The notes: generated from the letters alone by a model not told the origin. 64,000 nt of DNA from Lysobacteraceae bacterium (GCA_023657465.1 JAGTJX010000002.1:240136-304135); one strand, 5' to 3'. Counted from the first letter of the stretch, positions 16,891 through 25,952 are shown. Program-made: numbers and translations.

Positions 16891-18102
16891 TTAACGAATG
16901 AGCCTTTGGATTCGCTTGGAAACGAATAAAGACGTAGCCAGGATCACAGTCAGAGTGAACCCAAGCTCTGGGAAGTTCTGAAGCTTTCCCTCTGAGGTTT
17001 TGGTCACGATATAGCCTGCAATGAGGACTGAAATCCCACCCCCTAATTGCTGAACAGAAGAGTTGATGGACATGAACCCCGCTCGGTTTTCTGGTGAAGG
17101 AAGTCGTGTGATCAAGGATTGAAACGGGATGATCATGGAGAAGAAGCCAGCGAAGAGGAGGATGTTCATGAGGCAGAGAAAGAGGAATCCAGCCTGCGTG
17201 GTGTTTGTATATATGAGCGACATCATTGCTGTGAAAAACACTCCGAAGAAGAAGACTTTTAGATTACCCAATTGGTCACTGAGTTTGCCTATGATGGGCG
17301 TGAAGAGAATCACCGATACTCCTGTAGAGAGGTAATAATACGGGAGTAGGTCTAAACTCATGCCTAGATTATTCACATTGTAGGCGCTCGTAAAGGGCAT
17401 GAGTAGGTAACCGCCCAAGGTTAGAGTAGAAGTGCCGATGAATCCCCATATGTTTTTCCTCTGGGAAAGGAGATGGGTGATGGTCTTCCATTGGTTTCTT
17501 GTTCTTACTAAGGCGAGATGTTCATGAATGGGTCTCAGTTTATTGAGAATGAATGCAAGGAGAAGAATCCCAAGTACTACGACCATCTTAAACGGTGAAT
17601 GCCAGCCCCAGTGATTGGAAAAGTAGAGTGCAATGGGTAGTCCAAACACTTGGCAGAAACCAAATGAGATCTGAGTGAAACCTATCACTTGTCCTCTCTT
17701 GTCTTCGCTGAAGATATCAGTCGTAATAGTCTGGATGAGTGAGGCGATGATTCCTCCGAATAATCCAGTGATGATCCTAGCTGCAAATAATGTCCAAAAC
17801 GTATTAACGATGCTGCAAGCAAAAGTGCCGAGTAAAAATCCCAAGTAGATCCAGACCAAGTAACGCTTCCGCTCGAAGCGATCTGCAATGCCTGATGAGA
17901 GAAGCCCTGAAAAACAAGCGCTCAGTGCGTAGGAAGCAATCAAAATACTAAATTCATGAGGCGTAATCTGGAACGCTGGCATGATGACAGCTCCTAGTGG
18001 TGCCATGACCATGAAATCCAAAACTAATGTGAATTGTAGGAGAACGAGAATCAGGATTGCGTTCTTCTCATAAACGCTGAAGGGTAGTTGTTTCTTGCTC
18101 AT
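16891..18102 (-). CDS. MFS transporter, probable exporter of the lipid cluster
   Basis: 403 residues, about 12 predicted helices. The signature loop ADRFERKRYL between helices 2 and 3 and the motif LSDQLGNLKVF in the second half are MFS hallmarks (drug/efflux type, DHA1-like). It overlaps the desaturase gene by 4 bases and is the last gene of the operon that starts with the ACP at 25221. A role in exporting the product of the pathway is inferred from position. Confidence 0.88.
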   Translation of the reverse strand: MSKKQLPFSVYEKNAILILVLLQFTLVLDFMVMAPLGAVIMPAFQITPHEFSILIASYALSACFSGLLSSGIADRFERKRYLVWIYLGFLLGTFACSIVNTFWTLFAARIITGLFGGIIASLIQTITTDIFSEDKRGQVIGFTQISFGFCQVFGLPIALYFSNHWGWHSPFKMVVVLGILLLAFILNKLRPIHEHLALVRTRNQWKTITHLLSQRKNIWGFIGTSTLTLGGYLLMPFTSAYNVNNLGMSLDLLPYYYLSTGVSVILFTPIIGKLSDQLGNLKVFFFGVFFTAMMSLIYTNTTQAGFLFLCLMNILLFAGFFSMIIPFQSLITRLPSPENRAGFMSINSSVQQLGGGISVLIAGYIVTKTSEGKLQNFPELGFTLTVILATSLFVSKRIQRLIR

Positions 18103-19136
18103 GAGAACTCAGTCTCTGCTAACTTCGTGAGATTCACTTTGCGTAGAGTTGTTGGATCGAAGAGGTGGTCATGGTCTAAGTAAGCTCTCGGTGTCTTGTA
18201 GAATGCTTGGAGTGCTTTCCAATGAGTAACCAAGTGAAAGTCATGAGGGTATTCTTTCAAAAGAATTTTACGCACTCTTGGGAGATAAGTGTGATTCGCT
18301 TCTGGGAAAACATGATGCTCACAATGATGACCAAAATTAAAAAAAATGAGATCCAAAATCCAAGGAGACTTGAGACTGATTGCAGTGAGGAGAGGTTTAT
18401 TATCCTGTGAGAGCGGTCTCATATTGTGAGGAAGCCCTACATAATTGATGATCACAATATTGGTAATGCCCATCGGAATTAAAAAGAGAAAGAAGAAGTG
18501 CTGAAAGCTCAAAGTAAATAAAAGTACTGCCCAAATCAAATAATAGATGAGGGTTTCAGTGACCACTCTCTTGCGACTCATGCTCGAATAGAGTTTTGGT
18601 CGTTCACGGGATCTCACCCAAGTGACATTGATGCATTGAGCGCTAAAGATAACAGGCATTGCAATATATGAAGGCCAGCTTCTCCATCCAGGGATCATTT
18701 TTAAAATGAGCTTACCTAGCTTTCTGTTCTTAAGACGATCCCAATCTCCTGCTAAGTCAGGATCTACTCCTCCCAGTTGGTTCGTATTGAAGTGGTGGAG
18801 TTGATTATGCCAGGTTCTCCAAAGCTCGGCTGAAAGGCAGAGAATGAAAAACCCTGGATAAGACATCAGTCTCATGAGTGGTAGCGATCGGGTCATTGAT
18901 CCATGCAAAAGTTCATGATTAAAAAAATTAAGAACAGAAAATGCAATTCCAATGATGAGAGAACTCAGAATGGAAATTGTAAGTGGCAGTTCGTATTTTA
19001 GGTTCAGGGCGATCATGCCTGCAATCAATGCCATCCAGAACACTCCGATGAAGATCTGGAGTGGGAACTTCTTGTGAATAGAGATACTTCGGTCAATAGC
19101 TGTGATGTTTCTTCGGAGTTCATTAAATTCTGTCAT
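18099..19136 (-). CDS. Membrane fatty acid desaturase (di-iron, histidine-box)
   Basis: 345 residues with hydrophobic segments near 28-45, 52-72, 90-103 and two further ones in 195-245. The three histidine boxes are HELLH (74-78), HNQLHH (110-115) and HHCEHH (270-275), the ligands of the di-iron centre of membrane acyl desaturases and related hydroxylases/acetylenases. It overlaps the acyl-AMP ligase gene upstream and the MFS gene downstream by 4 bases each. With an acyl-ACP ligase and a free ACP in the same operon, its substrate is probably an ACP-bound acyl chain. Desaturase and acetylenase cannot be told apart from sequence alone. Confidence 0.92.
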   Translation of the reverse strand: MTEFNELRRNITAIDRSISIHKKFPLQIFIGVFWMALIAGMIALNLKYELPLTISILSSLIIGIAFSVLNFFNHELLHGSMTRSLPLMRLMSYPGFFILCLSAELWRTWHNQLHHFNTNQLGGVDPDLAGDWDRLKNRKLGKLILKMIPGWRSWPSYIAMPVIFSAQCINVTWVRSRERPKLYSSMSRKRVVTETLIYYLIWAVLLFTLSFQHFFFLFLIPMGITNIVIINYVGLPHNMRPLSQDNKPLLTAISLKSPWILDLIFFNFGHHCEHHVFPEANHTYLPRVRKILLKEYPHDFHLVTHWKALQAFYKTPRAYLDHDHLFDPTTLRKVNLTKLAETEFS

Positions 19137-20902
19137 GATTGCTCCCCACCTGAACTGAGGGGTTCATCGATTTTGAGAATAGGAAGTTTGCCATTCATCC
19201 AGTCGAGTCTACATTTGTTGCGCTGAAGTTTGCCGCTCGTTGTTTTAGGAATGGTTCCTTTTGGAACTATAAGAAAAGTCACCTCTGGAAGTCCCACTTC
19301 TTGGAGCAGAATAGTTCTGGCACTATTTGTGACACTGTTCATGAGTTCAATGCTGGGTTCGTCTTCTTTGAGTTCTAGGACTAAGTAAACTTGGTTTTTG
19401 TCTTGGATGCCAAAGGCTAAGACCCTGCCCGTACGAATGCGTGAATCTGCATCAGCAACTGTTCCTTCGAGATCTTGAGGATAGATGTTTCTGCCCCTGA
19501 TCGTGATGAGATCATCGAGTCGTCCTGTGATGACGAGCTCGCCATCTATGACAACGCCTAGGTCACGAGTGCGGAGCCATTTTTGTGAGGATCCTTCGCA
19601 TGTTGCTTCAAAGCGCGCTACGGATTCTTCTGGTTTCCCGAAGTAGCCCATTGCCTTATTCCATGAGTCGACCCAAATCTCACCGACATGGTGCTCAGGT
19701 AGTGACTTGCCTGTTTCAGGATCTACGATCTGAACTGAGACACCTGCACAGGGTTTTCCAGTGCTAAAAAGAGTGACTTCAGAGCCGTCATTTTTTCGTG
19801 AGGAGACTGGATTTACTTGATGTCCGATTCTCTCAAGTGACTCGCGCTCAAATGTGAATCGCCTAGTTCCATGTACCGAAACTGCGATCGTGTGTTCAGC
19901 AAGTCCGTATGAAGGACAGAATGCTTTAGGATTAAACTTTGCTACTTCTAATCCTTGGAGGAGTATATCGACAGTCTTCTCCCTGATGGGTTCAGCGGCA
20001 TTCATGAGCACCTTCAAAGAGCTTAAATCCCAATTCGCACGTTCTTCCTCGGTAGTCTTCTGTATGAGTAGTCTGTAACCAAAATCAGGAGCTCCCGTAT
20101 GTGTCGCTTTGAACTGAGTGAGTATCTCTCCCCACATTCCAGGACGTCTTAAGAAAGCTGCAGCCGAGAAAAGAACAACTTGGTAGTTCCCACACATGGC
20201 AGAGATGATTCCACCAATGAGTGCAAAGTCATGGTAGTGAGGCATCCAGAATACTCCAGCGCCTTCCCACTTCATGAGATTATCGTTCTTGAGAAGTTGA
20301 GTCTGAGCCCAGATGTTACCGTAACTGATACACACACCACGAGGAGAGCGCGTCGATCCCGAAGTGTATTGCAAGAATGCGAGATCAGATGCTTGAGGCA
20401 CTCTTGGACGTTCTGAATTGAGGTTGTCCTTTGAAGTATTAATTTTGTCCGTGATGATCCAAGGAAGCTCAGGCCATTCGGTCTTGGGTTTTAGGAAGTT
20501 TAGTATTTTCCCAAAGCTTCTGCCCATGGAATACGACTGGCAAGTGAGTTGAGCTTTGGCTTGGGAATCAGTCGCGATTGCAGTGAATCCCGGAAGTCCT
20601 ATGTCAGGTCTCAGTGGAATGGGTGGTGGAACAGGAACTGGAATGATGCCTGCGTAGAGACAACCGATGAACGCTTCAATAAATTCTAATCCTGCTGGGT
20701 AGACGAGAAGGACACGATCTCCTGCCTGAAGTTTGTATTCATTGAGAAGTGCTTGAGCGATGGATTGTGCGCGCGCGTGGGCTTGAACGCTAGTGAGCGT
20801 GTCTGTGTCTCTTCCGTTGTCCTTAACAAAAGTAAAGAGAGAGCGATCAGGGTGCTTCTCGACTAACTCTTGAAACTGACCGATTGCGGACTTGTAGCTC
20901 AT
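19133..20902 (-). CDS. Fatty acyl-AMP ligase (FAAL-type, AMP-binding)
   Basis: 589 residues. The P-loop-like motif YTSGSTRSPRGV is at 179-190. The FAAL-typical MPHYHDFALIGGI is at 220-232 and the N-terminal PVPVPPPIP at 88-96. SYGLAEHTIAVS and the hinge region TRDLGVVIDGELVITGRLDDLI are present, and the C-terminal lysine lies in TTSGKLQRNKCR. FAALs activate free fatty acids as adenylates and pass them to an ACP rather than to CoA. The ACP partner is probably the first gene of this operon. It overlaps the 199-residue gene and the desaturase by 4 bases each. Confidence 0.92.
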   Translation of the reverse strand: MSYKSAIGQFQELVEKHPDRSLFTFVKDNGRDTDTLTSVQAHARAQSIAQALLNEYKLQAGDRVLLVYPAGLEFIEAFIGCLYAGIIPVPVPPPIPLRPDIGLPGFTAIATDSQAKAQLTCQSYSMGRSFGKILNFLKPKTEWPELPWIITDKINTSKDNLNSERPRVPQASDLAFLQYTSGSTRSPRGVCISYGNIWAQTQLLKNDNLMKWEGAGVFWMPHYHDFALIGGIISAMCGNYQVVLFSAAAFLRRPGMWGEILTQFKATHTGAPDFGYRLLIQKTTEEERANWDLSSLKVLMNAAEPIREKTVDILLQGLEVAKFNPKAFCPSYGLAEHTIAVSVHGTRRFTFERESLERIGHQVNPVSSRKNDGSEVTLFSTGKPCAGVSVQIVDPETGKSLPEHHVGEIWVDSWNKAMGYFGKPEESVARFEATCEGSSQKWLRTRDLGVVIDGELVITGRLDDLITIRGRNIYPQDLEGTVADADSRIRTGRVLAFGIQDKNQVYLVLELKEDEPSIELMNSVTNSARTILLQEVGLPEVTFLIVPKGTIPKTTSGKLQRNKCRLDWMNGKLPILKIDEPLSSGGEQS

Positions 20903-21498
20903 CCTGCGATCCTCTGAACGCGTCTCACGAATTGTTTGATGATTCGCTTGGGTGTGATGAAAAACAAAACAGCAAAAAGTCCTATGACCAGTCTCGGCCG
21001 ATTGAAGGCGAAGAGACGAGAGGGAAGTCCGTAAGAGGATTCTCCCTTGTAGATCGTCAGTGGCCCACCTTGTGTGTAGAAATGATCGAGCTTGGGATTC
21101 TGGTCATGTCCGAAGAGGACTCGCTTCTTGGAGAAGAGTACTCCTAAGTTCACCCGCGGCCAAAGTATGGCAGACATGAAAACAGATGAAACTCCTCTGG
21201 TCTTCCAAACGCACGTGATCTCGCAGCAATCCGACCACTTGGCGTGGAAAGGTGGAATCAGTTTCACTCGTTTATCGTGCGGTACGAAATCTAGTAACCG
21301 AAATGGCGTACGAGTGCCGATCACATAGCCTGCAACCATTTTTCCTTTTGAGTTGAAAACTCCAGTCACTTTGGATCGTTGCAAGTAATCTATAGGAATA
21401 TCTGAAGTTGCCTCGCCGCCGCGTTTCTGGAAATTATCGAAAAACCCTTTTTGAAAAACTTTGAGCTCTTCCTCTGTTTTTAGTTTTCTAAAATTCAT
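20899..21498 (-). CDS. Hypothetical protein, possible acyltransferase-like, in lipid operon
   Basis: 199 residues. It is basic at both ends, with one hydrophobic segment near the C-terminus (LVIGLFAVLFFITP, about 170-183) followed by a positive tail, so it is probably membrane-associated. The mid-part (GYVIGTRTPFRLLDFVP ... CEITCVWKTRGVSSVFMSAILWP) vaguely resembles GNAT/N-acyltransferase folds, with an E-x-T-C-V-W strand followed by a helix. This is weak. It overlaps both neighbours by 4 bases, so it is an integral part of the pathway. No confident family. Confidence 0.6.
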   Translation of the reverse strand: MNFRKLKTEEELKVFQKGFFDNFQKRGGEATSDIPIDYLQRSKVTGVFNSKGKMVAGYVIGTRTPFRLLDFVPHDKRVKLIPPFHAKWSDCCEITCVWKTRGVSSVFMSAILWPRVNLGVLFSKKRVLFGHDQNPKLDHFYTQGGPLTIYKGESSYGLPSRLFAFNRPRLVIGLFAVLFFITPKRIIKQFVRRVQRIAG

Positions 21499-22685
21499 TC
21501 AGATTGCCCTCGCGTTTTAGCTAAGGCTGTATCTAAGGCTAGTGTGAAGACTGCACGACTATCAGAGCGCATTTGAATCGCGAATCGTTTGCGGTGGGAA
21601 CGTAGGAGGATCAAATCTCCCCAATCGAGAGTGTGAGCAAGTAAGTCTTTCAGTTTGAAATTCCAGCGTCCGATTTGGAGAGTCTCACTCTGAATCGAAA
21701 GAGATCCTGAATCTAAAGGAACCCATTCTGCCTTCGATGCATCAAACACAGTGACGTTTCCTAGAGATTGAAGGACGACTGCAGGTTCCCATTTCTGAGT
21801 TAGGTCTTGTTTGATTTTATTCCACACATCTCTGATGGAGAGAGTCTCAGAAGGTGAGGCGAGCTCATTCTCTGCTGTCACTCTCCATGTCGTTTTGCAG
21901 CTCGTACATTTTAACTCGTCACCTTTGTCTTCGAGTGATTGGTCATCACCACAAGAAAAACAAAACCTGAGGAATTGTGCAAGTCCCTCAGAAAGGTTCT
22001 TCCCTTGAGAGGGGAAGCGAACACAAGTACCGGGATCTACTCTGAGTCTCTCTGAAATCCATTTCTCAATGTCCTCTCCGAGGACGAATTTCTTAGGTGG
22101 GTCGACTTCAATTCTGATTCCTGTTCGTCTGGGATGCTTAGCCCACGCAGGCCAGAGACGATCACCATTGATGAGTCTCACGGTGACTACTGGCATATCC
22201 AAGTACCTAATGAGTTGATCCAGTCCGGGCTGAAGTGGCAGCGGCATTCCGTCCCAGGGGAATTGCCCTTCTGGAAACATTCCTGCTGAGCCACCGAGAT
22301 CACTCCATTTTTTCATTACGCGAATCGAACGTGCTTCATTGTCTAGTTTTCGTTTGGTGATCTGACCGAAACTCGCGGCAAGTTTCGCAATCGGTCGATC
22401 ACTCATGTAGGGTTCTGTGACTAAGAAGTGAATGAGCCTTCTCCCGTAGAAAGTGAGCAGGAGAGGATCAAACGCATTGCTATGATTCATGAGTACAAGA
22501 TTTGAACCGTTGGCTAAATGCTCTTGTCCTTGGATTTCAATTTGAGTGATGTATTTTTTGAGAGCGAAACGCACAAGCGGACCCGTGGTCTTCAGCAAAG
22601 CTTCATTCCGTCTCAAGGCCATTCGCGTGGGCTCGATCGAAGGGAGAGCAGGCTTGGGTGTGTTGGAGGTGGGTTTGTTAAACAT
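21495..22685 (-). CDS. 1-acyl-glycerol-3-phosphate acyltransferase-like (PlsC fold) with C-terminal zinc ribbon
   Basis: 396 residues. The acyltransferase domain has the catalytic N67-H68-x4-D73 box (NHSNAFD) and the FPEG box (137-140), as in PlsC-type enzymes. The second half is unusual: a zinc ribbon with C242-x2-C245 and C260-x2-C263, followed by about 130 residues of unknown beta-rich sequence. It probably transfers an acyl group from the pathway's ACP to an acceptor. It shares one base with the monooxygenase gene stop and overlaps the next gene by 4. Confidence 0.82.
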   Translation of the reverse strand: MFNKPTSNTPKPALPSIEPTRMALRRNEALLKTTGPLVRFALKKYITQIEIQGQEHLANGSNLVLMNHSNAFDPLLLTFYGRRLIHFLVTEPYMSDRPIAKLAASFGQITKRKLDNEARSIRVMKKWSDLGGSAGMFPEGQFPWDGMPLPLQPGLDQLIRYLDMPVVTVRLINGDRLWPAWAKHPRRTGIRIEVDPPKKFVLGEDIEKWISERLRVDPGTCVRFPSQGKNLSEGLAQFLRFCFSCGDDQSLEDKGDELKCTSCKTTWRVTAENELASPSETLSIRDVWNKIKQDLTQKWEPAVVLQSLGNVTVFDASKAEWVPLDSGSLSIQSETLQIGRWNFKLKDLLAHTLDWGDLILLRSHRKRFAIQMRSDSRAVFTLALDTALAKTRGQSE

Positions 22686-23755
22686 TATTTGAAATGAGGG
22701 ATGACTTCCTCAGCCATGGTTCGAATGGATTCCATGATCAACTCGTGGGGTTGTGTTCCGGTTTGCATCACCAGGATCAATTCATCAACACCTGCATCGA
22801 CGAATCTCTGTATCGTCTCTCGAGCGCATGAGGGATCACCTATCACAACTGAAAGCTGAGATTCAGCAGTGTTTCGAATTTTCATGAAACCTTCTACTTG
22901 CTGATCAGAAGGCAATTCTCTTGGTGCTTTGAGTGGTCCAATAGGTCTTCGATCCGTCATGTAATAGTTCATCATCGATCGTAAAAAAAACTGTGAGCCT
23001 CTCAGTCCATACTGGGCTGCCTTCCTGTCATCTTTCAGAACGAGACTCGCAGGATTACAACAATAGCGATTCATGATCACATCGCTCACGGGTTTGGCGC
23101 GTTCGATGGCTTTCTTGTAGTTTGTGACTTTCTCAGCGAGTTCATTGTCTTTGTATACAGCGACATTGAGCACACCTAGTCCTAGTTCTCCTGCGCCTAC
23201 TGCGAGCTCAGGTCTACTGCATGCAGCAAAGATGGGCGGGTGAGGATTCTGAAAAGGTTTAGGTACAATCTGTGTGGGAGGAATCTGATAATGCTTCCCA
23301 TTCCAGGTGAAGACTTCGTTCGTCCACATTTTAGGAATCATCTCAAGCGCTTCACGCCATTGACTCTCTAGTTCTGTGGGATTGAGTTCGAATGCGCCCA
23401 TCTCGGTTGCAGTTCCAGACTTGCCAGTGCCCCACATCACGCGACCTTGGCTGAGGATATCAAGAGTCGCAATGCGCTCAGCGACTCTGATCGGGTGATT
23501 GTAACGACCAGGTAAGAGAGTGACACCATGACCAATCGAAATGCGTTTCGTACGAGCTGCGACGAAGCTTAAGAATATTTCAGGAGCTGAACAATGTGCG
23601 TATTCTCGAAGGCCATGATGTTCAACTGCCCAGATCCCATCGAATCCCACTTCATCTGCAAGTACTGCTTGAGCGACACAATCATGAAAGAGTTGATACT
23701 CGGTGGCTCTAGTAGGATTGGAAATTTGCATTTCGAAGAAGAGAGAGAATCTCAT
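22685..23755 (-). CDS. LLM-class flavin-dependent monooxygenase (luciferase-like)
   Basis: 356 residues, TIM-barrel luciferase family. Hallmarks are an N-terminal strand RFSLFFEMQ, DEVGFDGIWAVEHHG, and KRISIGHGVTLLPGRYNHPIRVAERIATLDILSQGRVMWGTGKSG. The C-terminal part ends VDAGVDELILVMQTGTQPHELIMESIRTMAEEVIPHF. Members use FMNH2 (or F420) with O2 on varied substrates, including aldehydes and N- or C-hydroxylations. Overlaps the acyl-CoA dehydrogenase gene by 4 bases. In this context an oxidised acyl chain is the likely target (inference). Confidence 0.9.
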   Translation of the reverse strand: MRFSLFFEMQISNPTRATEYQLFHDCVAQAVLADEVGFDGIWAVEHHGLREYAHCSAPEIFLSFVAARTKRISIGHGVTLLPGRYNHPIRVAERIATLDILSQGRVMWGTGKSGTATEMGAFELNPTELESQWREALEMIPKMWTNEVFTWNGKHYQIPPTQIVPKPFQNPHPPIFAACSRPELAVGAGELGLGVLNVAVYKDNELAEKVTNYKKAIERAKPVSDVIMNRYCCNPASLVLKDDRKAAQYGLRGSQFFLRSMMNYYMTDRRPIGPLKAPRELPSDQQVEGFMKIRNTAESQLSVVIGDPSCARETIQRFVDAGVDELILVMQTGTQPHELIMESIRTMAEEVIPHFK

Positions 23756-24912
23756 GGTTTAAGCCCACTCCCAAGACGGCAAGCCGTGTCTGCAATGAGC
23801 ATTTTTTGGATGGCGCCAGTGCCTTCGTAAATCTGAAGCACCTTTGCATCTCGAATGAGTTTTTCTGCAAGTCCAGAAGCGAGGTATCCTGAAGCGCCTA
23901 ACATTTCGGATGCTCGGTTAGTGGTTCTGACTGCCATTTCGCCGCCTGCCCATTTTGCACTACTAGAGAGCTTCATTCCTTCGTGACCTGATTCTACTTC
24001 CCAACACGCACGCCAGGTAAGTGCACGAACCATTTCGATTTCTGCTTCCATTTCGGCGATTTGGAACCGGTAGTCTTGTTGATAGATAATCGGTTTACCA
24101 TCGCTTGCGAAGTGAGTGTGTCCGTAAACTTTGGTGAGATCGCGCGCGCGCTTGGAAACTCCCACTGCCATCGCGGCAACACCAACCCTGCTTGCACGGA
24201 TGGCTCGCATGCCGATTTGGATTCCTTGCCCTGGTTTACCGATCATGTCTTTCTCAGGAACAAAAACATCCCGGAAGATAATCTGACCTGTGTCGGCTGC
24301 TCTCTGTCCCATCTTCAAATACGGATTAGAAACTTCTACGCCAGGAGATGTGCTTGAAACGATGAAGCAACTGAGACCCTCAGTGCCCGGATTCATCCTT
24401 GCGAAGACGGTGAAGAAAGAAGCGACATTCGCGTTTGAAATCGTCGATTTGATTCCGTTGATGAGGAATCCTCCATCTACGGGACGAGCAGTAGTCGTTG
24501 CTGGCCTTCCTACTAAGTTTGAGCTTCCTTCGGGTTCAGTCCATGCATGAGATGCGAAGCTCAGCTTCTCAGTGAGTGGACTGAGCCAACGCTTCTTCTG
24601 ATCTTCAGTACCGAAGTTAAGTAGTGAAGCAGTAGAGAGTTTCATGAGCAGAGTCGAAGTCGCAACACCGAGATCGCCATAGCCTAATTCTTCTGCTGCT
24701 AAGATGAGTTCAAAGTAAGATCTTCCACCACCACCGTACTCCTTGGGGATTGCAGCTGTGACGAGTCCTTCATCAAAAGCTTTCTGATAGAGATCTCTGG
24801 GGAAGTGGCCGTGAGTATCGAGATCCTTACGAGGCATGATTTCACGAGTGGTAAAATCTCTTGCTCGCTCTTTCCAGTTTTCTTGTTCTTCGGTGAGGGA
24901 AAAATCAACCAC
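23752..24912 (-). CDS. Acyl-CoA (or acyl-ACP) dehydrogenase
   Basis: 386 residues, normal ACAD length. FAD/substrate motifs FASHAWTEPEGSSNL and NANVASFFTVFARMN, the GASGYLASGLAEKLIRDAKVLQIYEGTGAIQ end, and the catalytic Glu of I-Y-E-G-T (E363) are all present, so it should be active in alpha,beta-dehydrogenation. It starts 12 bases after the ACP stop. Being next to an ACP and a FAAL, it may act on acyl-ACP, as known for ACADs in several secondary-metabolite clusters. Confidence 0.93.
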   Translation of the reverse strand: MVDFSLTEEQENWKERARDFTTREIMPRKDLDTHGHFPRDLYQKAFDEGLVTAAIPKEYGGGGRSYFELILAAEELGYGDLGVATSTLLMKLSTASLLNFGTEDQKKRWLSPLTEKLSFASHAWTEPEGSSNLVGRPATTTARPVDGGFLINGIKSTISNANVASFFTVFARMNPGTEGLSCFIVSSTSPGVEVSNPYLKMGQRAADTGQIIFRDVFVPEKDMIGKPGQGIQIGMRAIRASRVGVAAMAVGVSKRARDLTKVYGHTHFASDGKPIIYQQDYRFQIAEMEAEIEMVRALTWRACWEVESGHEGMKLSSSAKWAGGEMAVRTTNRASEMLGASGYLASGLAEKLIRDAKVLQIYEGTGAIQKMLIADTACRLGSGLKP

Positions 24913-24924
24913 GAGTCATCCCCT

Positions 24925-25221
24925 TTATTTCTTCTTCTTTTTGGTGAGTGCTTCTAGTTCCGAGAGAAAATCCCCGATTGTGAAAAGATCAAAGAGTGAA
25001 AGCCCTGAAGTATCAATATCCAGTCGCTCTTCGATGGAGACTAATAAGAAAGTCATTTGGAGTGAGTCCCAACCCAAAGCTGCAAGCGGAGTATCAGGAG
25101 TGATCTTTTCGTCGATGAGGGTTTTTAGTTTTGCGAATTCTTTGAGATGGGCAGGATTGGACTTAGTATTGAGCTCGATCACTAACTCTTTTAGAACAAC
25201 TAAGATTTGATCTTGTGTCAT
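24925..25221 (-). CDS. Stand-alone acyl carrier protein of the lipid cluster
   Basis: 98 residues from the ATG at 25221 (a TTG at 25260 would add 13 residues). The phosphopantetheine site is GWDSLQMTFLL (Ser53), followed by a helix EERLDIDTSGLSLFDLFTIGDFL. It differs from AcpP (D-S-L-Q-M instead of D-S-L-D-I; basic KKKKK tail), so it is a dedicated carrier. It is the first gene of the eight-gene operon, and the candidate acceptor for the FAAL. A 24-base palindrome lies 65-88 bases upstream. Confidence 0.88.
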   Translation of the reverse strand: MTQDQILVVLKELVIELNTKSNPAHLKEFAKLKTLIDEKITPDTPLAALGWDSLQMTFLLVSIEERLDIDTSGLSLFDLFTIGDFLSELEALTKKKKK

Positions 25222-25285
25222 AAAAACCACCCACGGAGGATTTACTTCACGTGTGGGCAATTTGCGAGGATCAAAGATAGGTTGG

Positions 25286-25309
25286 TGACACTATTCAACT
25301 AAAGTGTCA
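25286..25309. promoter_or_regulatory. Palindrome upstream of the lipid operon (candidate operator)
   Basis: Perfect 7-base inverted repeats TGACACT and AGTGTCA separated by 10 A/T-rich bases. They lie in the 92-base gap between the upstream gene's stop and the ACP start. No T-run follows on either strand, so a regulator-binding site is more likely than a terminator, but a hairpin stabilising an mRNA end is possible. Confidence 0.5.
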
Positions 25310-25313
25310 GGAG

Positions 25314-25937
25314 TTAGTGAATTTTCTTCGGTGTAGTCGTCGAGTCGGAATCGCGCAGTGCGTCGGCAAGGGATTGAACGGCTTCAGCCTCTGCGTCAGT
25401 TGGGTCTTTGTAATGTGGGTCGTTCTTCTTCAGCCAGTCATTGGTGAGCTCATCAATGGCAGGATTCGTCTTATCAACACAGACGAATATCTTGCGCTTA
25501 TTGACTTCGACCTTGGTCCATTCGAACGGAACATTTTCCATTGCAGTAAGGGAGCGTGCCGAGAGCTCTTCAATGGCTTCTGGCTTATCGGTATCCAGTA
25601 AGTTTGCCCAAATGATTCCTGCAGCGTCGACACAATCTGCGAGGCGATCATTCACAGTGGGAAGATTAGCCTTGGAATCATAATCACAACTTGCATGAAC
25701 ACTTGTCGCTGCGAGTTCGCCTTCAGAGAGAATGGAAACACAGAGCTGAAGTTCGTCTTGGTAGATTTTGCCAGAAGTGTGGAATCTAGGTTTCTTAAGA
25801 TACTCTCCTAAGACTTTGAGTCCATCTGCGAAGTTTTTAGCAAACACATCATCCACCATCTTGAGATACTCTTTAGGGAGTGTTCTGAAGTTTAGGTAGT
25901 TTTTGGGTTCGTCTTTGGATCGGATCCGTTTTTCCAT
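25314..25937 (-). CDS. Hypothetical cytoplasmic protein
   Basis: 207 residues, acidic, no signal peptide or membrane segment. Contains WANLLDTDKPEAIEELSARSLTAMENVPFEWTKVEVNKRKIFVCVDKTNPAIDEL in its middle. I recognise no family motif. It starts 15 bases after the HtrA-like protease stop, so it is probably cotranscribed with it. It precedes the lipid operon on the same strand, but a 92-base gap with a palindrome separates them. Confidence 0.65.
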   Translation of the reverse strand: MEKRIRSKDEPKNYLNFRTLPKEYLKMVDDVFAKNFADGLKVLGEYLKKPRFHTSGKIYQDELQLCVSILSEGELAATSVHASCDYDSKANLPTVNDRLADCVDAAGIIWANLLDTDKPEAIEELSARSLTAMENVPFEWTKVEVNKRKIFVCVDKTNPAIDELTNDWLKKNDPHYKDPTDAEAEAVQSLADALRDSDSTTTPKKIH

Positions 25938-25952
25938 TTTTTCTATACTCTC

